This document shows positions 1 to 6,472 of a DNA stretch of 7,499 nt, piece after piece. Under the pieces are notes generated by a model that was not told the origin of the DNA, made no database searches, and worked only from the letters and a program-made list of their open reading frames with translations. Source of the stretch: an uncultured Bacilli bacterium (lineage in GTDB: Bacteria > Bacillota_I > Bacilli_A > RF39 > UBA660); contig CAKPCJ010000040.1 in the NCBI GenBank assembly GCA_934141575.1, positions 1-7,499 of the forward strand, read 5' to 3'. The first letter of the stretch is position 1. Every line of letters begins with the position of its first letter. The position numbers and the translations under genes are program-made.

Positions 1-858
1 ACAATATTAGGAGTATTAGATAAAGCAAAAAGAAGTACATTTAAGAATCAAGTATTAATGTATGTAGAAGGATTAAAAAATCAAGTAGCGTTAAATGAAA
101 TAGGACAAGAACAAAATATAATGTGGACTGGTGATATTGCTTACATAAATTTTAATGATATTGATATGGATTCAGCTAATAATTATACTGGTAAGATAAA
201 AGTAACAAGAAATAATGGTAAATATACATATGTAGTAATTGATGCGCATGGAGATGGTTATAAATTAGATTCACAACTTAAGCCAGAAGAAATGACAAGC
301 GACAATATTGTAGTTGATGATGGAAAAGAAGTTGAGGAATATATAATTACAAATATAGTTAAAAACGGTTCTTTTGAACAACAAAATTCTAATTGGGTTG
401 GTTTAACGCAAGAATTTTTAAATACAAATAATAAACTTACTGGTAATAACAGTGTTTATATAAAAGATAGTTCTTCGACAATTGGTTATTGGTATTCTCA
501 AAAATTTGGTAAAAAAATAGAATCTGGCCATATTCTTTACTATTTTATGAATGATTTTGTTTTAAATGGTGTGGCTTATCTTTATCTTACCAATTCTTCT
601 AGTGGTTATTCCTCATCGTTAATAAAAGCAAGAACATCTGAAACATTTAAAAGAAATTCTAATATTTTTTTATCTGATGGTGAGGTTATTGCTGTTCAAT
701 TTGGTTCATCTATTGAGCAGAGTGCATTTGAAGGATATGTAGATGATCTACTTGTAGTTGATTTAACAGAAACATTCGGGACTGGTAATGAACCATCAAA
801 GGAATGGTGTGATAAGAATATAATATATTTTGAAGAAACAATTAAAATATATAAATAA
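1..858 (+). CDS. Type IV pilin/pseudopilin-like protein with phage-tail-type C-terminal domain (5' partial)
   Basis: The frame is open from the first base to TAA at 856-858 (285 codons). The first ATG, at 58, has no Shine-Dalgarno sequence, and the family-like sequence continues upstream of it, so the true start lies outside the window. The first residues (TILGVLDKAKRSTFKNQ, then VEGLKNQVALNE) resemble the stretch just after the hydrophobic helix of type IV pilins and pseudopilins; the prepilin peptidase site and most of that helix would be upstream. A pilin-like globular region follows to about residue 105. From about residue 117 a new module begins with NIVKNGSFEQ and ends with VDDLLVVDLTETFGTGNEP and KEWCD. 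This module is familiar from phage and prophage tail or appendage proteins and probably forms a beta-sandwich, possibly glycan-binding. Likely role: surface pilus or adhesin subunit (inferred). The pilin call rests on the N-terminal pattern only. Confidence 0.7.
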   Translation, partial: TILGVLDKAKRSTFKNQVLMYVEGLKNQVALNEIGQEQNIMWTGDIAYINFNDIDMDSANNYTGKIKVTRNNGKYTYVVIDAHGDGYKLDSQLKPEEMTSDNIVVDDGKEVEEYIITNIVKNGSFEQQNSNWVGLTQEFLNTNNKLTGNNSVYIKDSSSTIGYWYSQKFGKKIESGHILYYFMNDFVLNGVAYLYLTNSSSGYSSSLIKARTSETFKRNSNIFLSDGEVIAVQFGSSIEQSAFEGYVDDLLVVDLTETFGTGNEPSKEWCDKNIIYFEETIKIYK

Positions 859-865
859 TTAATTG

Positions 866-899
866 AGTTATAAATTTGTTCAAAATTTATAACTTTTTT
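866..899 (+). terminator. Rho-independent terminator after the pilin-like gene
   Basis: A perfect 12-bp inverted repeat (AGTTATAAATTT at 866-877 with AAATTTATAACT at 883-894) has a 5-base loop and is followed at once by a run of six T (894-899). It begins 7 bases after the TAA of the pilin-like gene. The stem is AT-rich, as usual for such genomes. The arms are symmetrical, but there is no A-tract of matching length upstream and no gene converging from the other strand, so it most likely acts only on + strand transcripts. Confidence 0.85.
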
Positions 900-922
900 G
901 TTTGATAAGTGTTTGTAAGAAT

Positions 923-951
923 TTATTTTTGCTTATGATTTATGATATACT
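923..951 (+). promoter_or_regulatory. Possible extended -10 promoter for the HExxH-protein gene
   Basis: TGATATACT at 943-951 fits an extended -10 element (TG-N-TATACT, five of six matches to TATAAT). The hexamer 17 bases upstream, TTATTT (923-928), is a poor -35. The predicted transcript start would fall near 958, leaving a leader of only about 10 bases before the ATG at 967, with GGTGA (958-962) as ribosome-binding site. The position after a strong terminator makes a promoter here necessary; the exact element is uncertain in such AT-rich DNA. Confidence 0.4.
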
Positions 952-966
952 TATTTTGGTGAAACT

Positions 967-1464
967 ATGGAAAAAAGATTGTGCTTATTTTTTTACCAAA
1001 TTGGTTTATATGATGAAAAAATGTTTCAATATATACAAAATCATAAAATTGAAATAAAAAACAAGGAAGATGTCCCAATATTTGTTGGATGTTTTCCAAT
1101 AGTTAAAGATGGCATTTTAAAATCATTTAAAATGTTTGTTCCATCTGGCAATGAATTTATTTATGATTTAATGAAAGTTCATGAGTGTGGTCACGCTATT
1201 GCATTATATAAATGTTTGAATAAAAAATATGTTGACCAAAAATATTCTGAAATATTTCCTATGCTACTTGAAAGATTATATTCGAGGAGTATTGGTAGAG
1301 AAGAAGAATATTTGAGGATTCAACGTAATAACTTGAATAGTTTGTTAGAAAACGAGTTATATGATAGGTATAAAATAGCACTTGATATACAGGAAGAATT
1401 GATTAATTCAAATTTTAACGATTTTGGGTTTTCTAGTGGATGTTTAAAGATAAGGAGAAAATAA
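967..1464 (+). CDS. Small protein with HExxH (HECGH) motif, putative zinc-metalloprotease-like
   Basis: 165 residues. The start ATG follows GGTGA at 958-962 with a 4-base gap. The only recognisable motif is VHECGHAIALY, residues 71-81: His72, Glu73 and His76 form the HExxH signature of zinc metallopeptidases, in which Glu is the catalytic base. EIFPMLLERL begins 19 residues later, and Glu95 is a plausible third zinc ligand of the gluzincin type, in a context reminiscent of M3-like peptidases. No signal peptide or membrane span is visible, so it is probably cytoplasmic. At 165 residues it is far shorter than M3 enzymes, so it may be a minimal or divergent relative, or a non-catalytic protein with a chance motif. 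Its stop codon overlaps the start of the next gene (TAATG), so the two are translationally coupled and may work together. I do not recognise the family by name. Confidence 0.75.
   Translation: MEKRLCLFFYQIGLYDEKMFQYIQNHKIEIKNKEDVPIFVGCFPIVKDGILKSFKMFVPSGNEFIYDLMKVHECGHAIALYKCLNKKYVDQKYSEIFPMLLERLYSRSIGREEEYLRIQRNNLNSLLENELYDRYKIALDIQEELINSNFNDFGFSSGCLKIRRK
1452..1457 (+). promoter_or_regulatory. Ribosome-binding site fixing the start at 1464
   Basis: AAGGAG lies 6 bases before the ATG at 1464 and inside the end of the preceding gene. An in-frame ATG at 1440 would add eight residues but has no Shine-Dalgarno match upstream and would overlap the previous gene by 25 bases. This site therefore favours 1464. 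Confidence 0.8.
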
Positions 1465-2153
1465 TGAAAAATAAAAGAGTTCTATTGATATTAGTACCAC
1501 TTGTTTTAATATTGCTTTGGCTTATAATTTTTATAATTGATTATGTGAGATATATTAATAATAAAACACCTATATTTTCTTTTAAAACTACTGCGATTGA
1601 GGAAGATGATTATAAATATACTTTATACAATTGTGCGCTATACGAGGTAATAAAATATGATTCTTTATATGGAAAAAATGTTATTGAATTTGGTAGCTTA
1701 TTTATGAAACCAAATAATGATTCTTTAACAAAAAAAGAATATGACTATATTAATGAATATTTTAAACAGCAGGATTTAAAAGAAATTAAAAATGATGATG
1801 AAATGTGTTTTGTTTCTAGCAAGGTTTTAAATGTAAGTAGGGGAAGTAGGAGTTACCTTAAAGATGTTTCTATTTATGTTCGTGGCGGTTGTTATTATGT
1901 ATCAGATAAAGTTATAAGGTTAGATTCTGGATATTCTATTCCATATAAAGTTATTCTTAATAATAAAGAGGAAATTAAAATTGAATTAGTAAAATTCCCT
2001 GGTGATGGGACTTATTATGCAAAAGATATGAAAAAATTATTTGGAAAATCATCTAGAATAGCTATAGATCATATTGATGTTAATATGTTAAACAATGACA
2101 TTATTGATCAAGTAAATGAATATTTTTATCCATTAGAATTAGTAAAAGAGTAA
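1464..2153 (+). CDS. Single-span membrane protein of unknown function
   Basis: 229 residues from the ATG at 1464, which overlaps the upstream stop by one base (TAATG). A short basic start (MKNKR) and a hydrophobic helix at about residues 6-26 indicate a membrane anchor with the rest probably outside; there is no lipobox cysteine. The segment after the helix (TPIFSFKTTA, then YTLYNCALYEVIKYD, then FGSLFMKP, residues 35-82) resembles short anchored hypothetical proteins common in Bacillota, in which a PIF motif and a GlyTyr- or Leu/Tyr-rich strand follow the anchor; no function is known to me. The remaining region (about 85-229) is mixed alpha/beta with Cys115 and Cys143 and shows no motif I can name. 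Coupling to the HExxH gene suggests a shared role, perhaps as partner or substrate of that protein; this is inference only. Confidence 0.8.
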   Translation: MKNKRVLLILVPLVLILLWLIIFIIDYVRYINNKTPIFSFKTTAIEEDDYKYTLYNCALYEVIKYDSLYGKNVIEFGSLFMKPNNDSLTKKEYDYINEYFKQQDLKEIKNDDEMCFVSSKVLNVSRGSRSYLKDVSIYVRGGCYYVSDKVIRLDSGYSIPYKVILNNKEEIKIELVKFPGDGTYYAKDMKKLFGKSSRIAIDHIDVNMLNNDIIDQVNEYFYPLELVKE

Positions 2154-2167
2154 ATGTGTGTTATAAT
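2139..2167 (+). promoter_or_regulatory. Extended -10 promoter of the vWA/XpaC/SPFH operon
   Basis: TGTTATAAT at 2159-2167 is a perfect extended -10 element (TG-N-TATAAT). The hexamer 17 bases upstream, TTAGTA at 2139-2144, matches TTGACA at only three positions, which extended -10 promoters tolerate. Expected transcription start is near 2174, giving a leader of about 19 bases with AGGAG at 2180-2184, 8 bases before the ATG. No terminator hairpin separates this site from the upstream gene, so some readthrough from 967-2153 is possible. No SigW-type or other operator sequence was recognised. Confidence 0.6.
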
Positions 2168-2192
2168 TTATTAGAGCATAGGAGTTGTATTT

Positions 2193-3806
2193 ATGAATGA
2201 TAGTATGTTAGAAAGAAATTATAAAATTTTGAAGGTAGTTTCGGTTGCTGTGTTTTCTTTTTTTCTTGTTTTATTAACTATTGTAATTTTTAACTCTGTT
2301 CCTGTGAATTCTCCTAAAAATGAATTTAGTATAATAACTACATACGAAAATCAGGATTTTGAAAATGAATTAGTTAATTACGGTAAAAAAAATAAAATTA
2401 ATGTAAAAATAACTTATGCTGGTGATTTGGAAATAATTCAAAAACTTAATAGTGGAGAAGAGTATGATGCTGTTTGGATTTCTAATTCTATATGGTTATA
2501 TATGCTAAATAGTGATGTTAGTATTAAAAATTCAAAATCTATATCCATTAATCCAGTTGTATTTGGAATAAAAAAATCAGTTGCTAAAGAACTGGGCTTT
2601 GTTGATAATAAAGTATATAATAAAGATATAATAAATGTTATAAGAGATAAAAAATTAAAGTATGTTATGCCATCTGTTACAAAAACTAACGCAGGCGCGA
2701 CAGCATATTTAGGTTTCTTAAAAGTTTTATCTAATTCTGATGGAATACTTACTATTGATGCATTAGAAAATGAAACTCTTCAAGATGATTTAAAAGCGTT
2801 ATTTAGTGGTGTAGAAAGAGTATCTGGAACTGAAGATTTTCTCGAAAATATATTTTTGAATAGTGATGAGTATGAAGCTGTCGTGTCTAGTGAGACTTCA
2901 TTGATAAGAATAAATAAACAACTTGTTGATAAAAACAAAGAACCATTATATTTGATATACCCTGAGGATGGTGTTGCAATAAGCGATTTTCCATTTGCAT
3001 ATATAGATAGAGGTCAGAAGAAAGAAAATAAATTTGAAGTTATTCAAAAATATTTATTAAGCAAAGAGGGTACAGAAAAATTAGAAAAATTAGGTAGACG
3101 TGTTTGGTATGGCGGTACTAATAATAAATCTGATAAGAATGTATTTAATCCTGAATGGGGTATAAATACTAATAAGTATTTGATGTCTTTACGCTATCCA
3201 TCAAAAACTGTTATAAATAAAGCGTTTAGTCTTTATGTTGATGTTTTAAGGAAACCTTCTATTGTAGTATTTTGTTTGGATTTTTCTGGAAGTATGTATG
3301 GCGATGGAATAACACAACTTAGAAATGCCATGAATTATATATTAGACTATGAACAAGCAAGTAAAGATTTTATACAGTTTACTTCTAGGGATATGGTTTA
3401 TGTAATACCATTTAATGGCACACTTTTTTCTGGAATAGTCGGTGGCCAGTTTAATGATTACAACAAAAATAAAATTTTATCTACAATTAATGAGTTGAAT
3501 CCAAACGGAGAAACAAATATTTATACACCAACGGTCGAAGCGTTGAGGTTAATAAAAAATATACAGGGTGAAGATTATACAAAAACAGTAATATTGATGA
3601 CTGATGGCTATTCTAATATTGGTAGTTTTCAGGAGTTAAAATCTTTTTATAATACTAATCATTTGAATGTCCCAATATACAGTATTATGTTTGGTTCTCC
3701 AAGTGAACAACAATTACTTGAAATATCAAGTTTAACGAATGCAAAGATATTTAATGGTATTTATAATCTAAAAGAAGCTTTTAAAGAAGTAAGGAGTTTT
3801 AACTAA
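2193..3806 (+). CDS. Membrane-anchored solute-binding domain fused to a vWA domain
   Basis: 537 residues; AGGAG at 2180-2184 supports the start. A hydrophobic helix (about residues 14-34) with basic residues before it and no lipobox cysteine anchors the protein, with the rest predicted extracytoplasmic. Residues about 44-310 look like a type 2 periplasmic-binding (SBP) domain: EFSIITTY first strand, DAVWISNS after it, and the hinge-like TNAGATAYLGFL at 165-176. Residues about 354-534 are a von Willebrand A domain with an intact MIDAS: DFSGS (Asp363, Ser365, Ser367), Thr441 in GETN, and Asp471 in MTDG. A metal-dependent protein or ligand contact is therefore likely. Similar 'substrate-binding and vWA' proteins occur in Bacillota near XpaC and TelA genes. 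No permease or ATPase gene is next to it, so a sensor or adaptor role fits better than transport (inference). The TAA overlaps the next ATG (TAATG). Confidence 0.9.
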   Translation: MNDSMLERNYKILKVVSVAVFSFFLVLLTIVIFNSVPVNSPKNEFSIITTYENQDFENELVNYGKKNKINVKITYAGDLEIIQKLNSGEEYDAVWISNSIWLYMLNSDVSIKNSKSISINPVVFGIKKSVAKELGFVDNKVYNKDIINVIRDKKLKYVMPSVTKTNAGATAYLGFLKVLSNSDGILTIDALENETLQDDLKALFSGVERVSGTEDFLENIFLNSDEYEAVVSSETSLIRINKQLVDKNKEPLYLIYPEDGVAISDFPFAYIDRGQKKENKFEVIQKYLLSKEGTEKLEKLGRRVWYGGTNNKSDKNVFNPEWGINTNKYLMSLRYPSKTVINKAFSLYVDVLRKPSIVVFCLDFSGSMYGDGITQLRNAMNYILDYEQASKDFIQFTSRDMVYVIPFNGTLFSGIVGGQFNDYNKNKILSTINELNPNGETNIYTPTVEALRLIKNIQGEDYTKTVILMTDGYSNIGSFQELKSFYNTNHLNVPIYSIMFGSPSEQQLLEISSLTNAKIFNGIYNLKEAFKEVRSFN

Positions 3807-4378
3807 TGAAATTTCAGAAAAGATATGTATATTCTGGTATACTTAGTGGGGCGTTTTTTACTGTATGTTATGTTATTATTGATATAGGAATATTGTGGTC
3901 GTTATTGATAGCTGCATTTACATTTGCGGCAGGTATACTTATATTTAAGGAAAAAGATGTTATTTCATATGATCCAAATAGAATAATGGATTATTATTAT
4001 AAAACATCTAAGATATTAAATTATTCTAATTATATAGATGATAAAAAAATAAATGATTACATAAAATTAATTTCTAAAACTTCTGAGCAAATTTTAAGAA
4101 TACTTGAACAGAAGCCTAAGAAGGCTACACAGGTATATAATTTCTATGATTATTATATGGATTTAACGTTAAAAATATTGAATAAGTATATTCAGGTTAG
4201 AAATACTGACAAAGAATATGTTTCAAAGGTTGATGATTATTTGAAACATATAAGTCAATCTTTTGAAAAACAGTTAAATAATATGAATCAATCAAAACAA
4301 CTTGATGTTGATAAAGAAATTAAGGTATTTGAAAAAATAGTTAATATTGATGAGAATGATATAAAGGGAAGTGAATAG
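3806..4378 (+). CDS. xpaC: XpaC-family membrane protein
   Basis: 190 residues. Its ATG overlaps the upstream stop (TAATG), with AAGGAG at 3791-3796 inside the previous gene. Two hydrophobic helices (about residues 8-25 and 28-47) form an N-terminal hairpin, followed by a long, charged, helical cytoplasmic region. EQKPKKATQVYNFYDYYMDLTLKILNKY (split over residues 101-128) and the end, SFEKQLNNM then LDVDKEIKVFEKI, match the conserved core of the XpaC family, annotated '5-bromo-4-chloroindolyl phosphate hydrolysis protein'. That name comes from a phenotype; no catalytic motif is visible here, and hydrolase activity should not be assumed. XpaC normally sits beside TelA (toxic anion resistance), which is not in the visible part. 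Here it lies between two anchored binding proteins and may link them to cytoplasmic partners (inference). The gene symbol is by family. Confidence 0.85.
   Translation: MKFQKRYVYSGILSGAFFTVCYVIIDIGILWSLLIAAFTFAAGILIFKEKDVISYDPNRIMDYYYKTSKILNYSNYIDDKKINDYIKLISKTSEQILRILEQKPKKATQVYNFYDYYMDLTLKILNKYIQVRNTDKEYVSKVDDYLKHISQSFEKQLNNMNQSKQLDVDKEIKVFEKIVNIDENDIKGSE
4365..4370 (+). promoter_or_regulatory. Ribosome-binding site favouring the start at 4380
   Basis: AGGGAA (4365-4370) lies 9 bases before the ATG at 4380. The in-frame GTG at 4371 starts directly after this element, too close for good initiation, and would overlap the end of the xpaC gene. The ATG start, one base after the xpaC stop TAG, is preferred. 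Confidence 0.65.
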
Positions 4379-4379
4379 A

Positions 4380-5501
4380 ATGTTTAAGGAAGGAAAAAAA
4401 GAAAAAATAATTGGTATTTCTATTTTAATAGTAATAATAATTTTAGTAGTTATTGTTAAGTTTAGTATAGATAAAGATAAAAATTTGACATTAGTGTATG
4501 GTGCAGTTGGTGGTGGAAAGGAAGATTTTCTTGCAGATACTAGATTTAATGAAATATTAGCTAAGAAGTATGACTTAAAATTTGTTTCAGACTCTTGGAG
4601 TAATGGTAAATTAGTTAAAAATCCTGTTGTAAGAGAGGATAGTTCAAAATATGATTTGATTTTCTTTTCTGATCAAAGATTTTATGACTACTATAAATTA
4701 GCTCCAAATAAAGAGGTTGGTGAAGCTGATAGAGATTATGTAGTTGATGGTGGTCTTACTCTTAACACTCCAATTGTTATATATAGTTGGGATGTTATAG
4801 TTGATGCATTAATCAAGGAAAACATAGTAACTGAAAAATCTGGTGTTTATTATATAACTGATATGTCTAAATTAATAGAGTATATATTGCAAGGAAAGAA
4901 ATGGTCTGATATTGGTGTAGATGGTGTTTATGGTTTGATTAATATTGATTCAACTGATCCAGTAACTTCATCACCTGGTGCAACATATTATGGATTATTG
5001 TTGTCTATAATGAGTGGTGGCGATATAACAGATGATAATATAACTACATCTCTTCCAAAATTAAAGGAATTTTATACTAAATCTGGTTATATGAATAATA
5101 CACCTGCTGATCTTTTTGAAATGTACTTGAAAACTGGTGTTGGTGCTAAACCTATGATAGTTGATTATGAAAAAAGCATAATAGAGTTTGCAAATTCAAA
5201 TCCAGAATCTTTCAATAAGATAAAAGATAAAGTAAGAATACTTTATCCTACACCGACTATTTGGAATTCACATTGTATAGCTAGCTTAGATGAGTCAGGT
5301 ACTAAATTTTTAAAAGCTTTTGAAGATGAAGAAATTCAACAAATCGCTTGGGAAAAATATGGATTTAGAGTTGGTATTACTGGTGGCTCATATGATACTT
5401 CATCAATTGGAATAAATGGTATTCCTAAAACAATAGATAGTGTAACTTCAAGTTTAAAAATGAGTGTTTATAATAAATTAATAGAGTATTTATCAAATTA
5501 G
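4380..5501 (+). CDS. Membrane-anchored solute-binding protein without vWA domain
   Basis: 373 residues from the ATG at 4380, one base after the xpaC stop. A basic start (MFKEGKKEK) and a strongly hydrophobic helix (about residues 9-28) indicate an uncleaved anchor; no lipobox cysteine is present. The rest looks like a type 2 periplasmic-binding fold: first strand LTLVYGAVGGGKEDF (37-50), the DLIFFSD strand (92-98), and TSSPGATYYGLLLSIMS at 196-212, which aligns in style with TNAGATAYLGFL of the vWA fusion protein at 2193-3806. The two binding domains are probably distant paralogues. GAVGGGKE could be mistaken for a Walker A loop, but Glu replaces Ser/Thr and the fold context is wrong. No permease or ATPase is nearby. 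Likely role: extracytoplasmic ligand sensing or assembly with the vWA protein (inference). The ligand is unknown; a carbohydrate or an anion cannot be distinguished. Confidence 0.85.
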   Translation: MFKEGKKEKIIGISILIVIIILVVIVKFSIDKDKNLTLVYGAVGGGKEDFLADTRFNEILAKKYDLKFVSDSWSNGKLVKNPVVREDSSKYDLIFFSDQRFYDYYKLAPNKEVGEADRDYVVDGGLTLNTPIVIYSWDVIVDALIKENIVTEKSGVYYITDMSKLIEYILQGKKWSDIGVDGVYGLINIDSTDPVTSSPGATYYGLLLSIMSGGDITDDNITTSLPKLKEFYTKSGYMNNTPADLFEMYLKTGVGAKPMIVDYEKSIIEFANSNPESFNKIKDKVRILYPTPTIWNSHCIASLDESGTKFLKAFEDEEIQQIAWEKYGFRVGITGGSYDTSSIGINGIPKTIDSVTSSLKMSVYNKLIEYLSN

Positions 5502-5505
5502 GAGG
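5500..5505 (+). promoter_or_regulatory. Perfect Shine-Dalgarno overlapping a stop codon
   Basis: AGGAGG, a full match to the anti-Shine-Dalgarno sequence, begins inside the TAG stop (5499-5501) of the solute-binding gene and lies 5 bases before the ATG at 5511. It is the strongest ribosome-binding site in the window and suggests that the SPFH protein is made in higher amounts than its operon partners, consistent with a scaffold that oligomerises. Confidence 0.85.
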
Positions 5506-5510
5506 AAAAT

Positions 5511-6458
5511 ATGGGATTTTTTAAAGCAATAGGTGGTTCAATCGCGTCTCAATCTAGTGATTTGTACAGAGAAATAATAAGATGGGATAATGATGATAAT
5601 AATATTTTAATGAAAAAAATTACAACAGAAAATGGAGTTATAACAGATAAATCAAGACTTTTTGTTCAAGTTGGACAATGTGCTGTATATACTGATAATG
5701 GTGCTATAAAGGATATCATATCAACTCCAGATATGTATTTTATGGATACATCTTCCCCAGGATTATTTCAGACAAATATTTTTAAGGGTATTACAGATAC
5801 TTTTTTAGAAACTGCAAAAAGAGTTGCATATAATGGAGAGGCAATAAATAGTCAAGATGTTTATTTTTTCTCTATTACCGAAAAAACTGGTTTGAGTTTT
5901 ATAACTCCGGATACTATTATGTATGATGATCCAGATTGGGGACCTATGGAAGTTATTGTAAGTGGAAAATACGCTATTAAGGTTGTTAATCCAATAAATT
6001 TATTATTGAATTTGGCTGGTAATAAAGATGTTTATACTGTTGGTGATATTAATATTATGTTAGAACCACTTATTAATTCACTTTTAGCAACTGCTATTTC
6101 GAATTTAAATGTGTCCTTTGATAAAATATCTAGTTTACAAAATAAGTTAGGCAATAGCATAATTGAATATCTAAATAAAGAAATTGCCGAATATGGAATT
6201 GAGTTTACAGACATAATTGTAAGTTCAGTTGAAGTTCCAGATGAAATTAAGAAGTCTATTAGGGAAAGAGTTTCTATAAAAATGAAGGCTACTTCTGTTG
6301 ATAATAATGGTGCTGATATATATACTAAATTAAATACGGCAGAAGCTATTAAAGATATGGCTAATAATACTGCATCTGATTCTTCGACAATTTTAGGCGT
6401 TGGTGTCGGAGCTAATATTTCTAACTTAGTAAATAAAAACATTGATAAAAATAATTAA
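5511..6458 (+). CDS. ydjI: SPFH-domain scaffold protein, YdjI-like
   Basis: 315 residues, close to the roughly 320 of Bacillus subtilis YdjI. The start MGFFKAIGGSI, the IIRWDN stretch (22-27), RLFVQVGQCAVYTDNGAI (49-66) and the SPFH core (about 50-250, ending IIVSSVEVPDEI) fit the YdjI branch of SPFH (stomatin/prohibitin/flotillin/HflKC) proteins, often labelled 'virion core protein'. There is no membrane span or signal peptide, so it is cytoplasmic and presumably recruited to the membrane by partners. The tail (about 265-315) is short and Asn-rich with an AEAIKDMANN helix; the zinc-ribbon extension of some relatives is absent and is supplied by the next gene. In B. subtilis YdjI works with YdjG and YdjH in linking PspA to the membrane. 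Here the neighbours are XpaC and binding proteins, so a scaffold role in an envelope complex is likely (inference). Gene symbol by similarity only. Confidence 0.88.
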   Translation: MGFFKAIGGSIASQSSDLYREIIRWDNDDNNILMKKITTENGVITDKSRLFVQVGQCAVYTDNGAIKDIISTPDMYFMDTSSPGLFQTNIFKGITDTFLETAKRVAYNGEAINSQDVYFFSITEKTGLSFITPDTIMYDDPDWGPMEVIVSGKYAIKVVNPINLLLNLAGNKDVYTVGDINIMLEPLINSLLATAISNLNVSFDKISSLQNKLGNSIIEYLNKEIAEYGIEFTDIIVSSVEVPDEIKKSIRERVSIKMKATSVDNNGADIYTKLNTAEAIKDMANNTASDSSTILGVGVGANISNLVNKNIDKNN

Positions 6459-6460
6459 TT

Positions 6461-6467
6461 GAGGTGA
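6461..6467 (+). promoter_or_regulatory. Ribosome-binding site of the zinc-ribbon gene
   Basis: GAGGTGA, a strong Shine-Dalgarno match, ends 5 bases before the ATG at 6473. It defines the start of a gene that runs off the window and shows that the operon continues without a break after the SPFH gene (gap of 14 bases). Confidence 0.8.
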
Positions 6468-6472
6468 TTTTC

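Noticed and set aside
58..60. ATG as the start of the pilin-like gene
   Set aside because: There is no Shine-Dalgarno sequence upstream, and the pilin-like residues continue in frame to the window edge, so the gene begins outside.
859..966. Small RNA, riboswitch or attachment site in the longest gene-free stretch
   Set aside because: The 108 bases are explained by a terminator hairpin, an extended -10 promoter and a ribosome-binding site; no conserved riboswitch core, tRNA fold or direct repeat was seen.
4494..4523. Walker A-like GAVGGGKE in the second binding protein
   Set aside because: Ser/Thr after Lys is replaced by Glu, there is no Walker B or P-loop fold context, and the position is the first strand and loop of a binding-protein fold behind a membrane anchor.
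2193..5501. ABC uptake system based on two binding proteins
   Set aside because: No permease or ATPase gene is present, the binding proteins use uncleaved helices without a lipobox, and the neighbours are XpaC, vWA and SPFH proteins.
6032..6442. Open frame of 136 codons on the - strand
   Set aside because: It lies wholly inside the well-supported SPFH gene on the + strand, has no ribosome-binding site of note and encodes no recognisable domain; it is a shadow frame.
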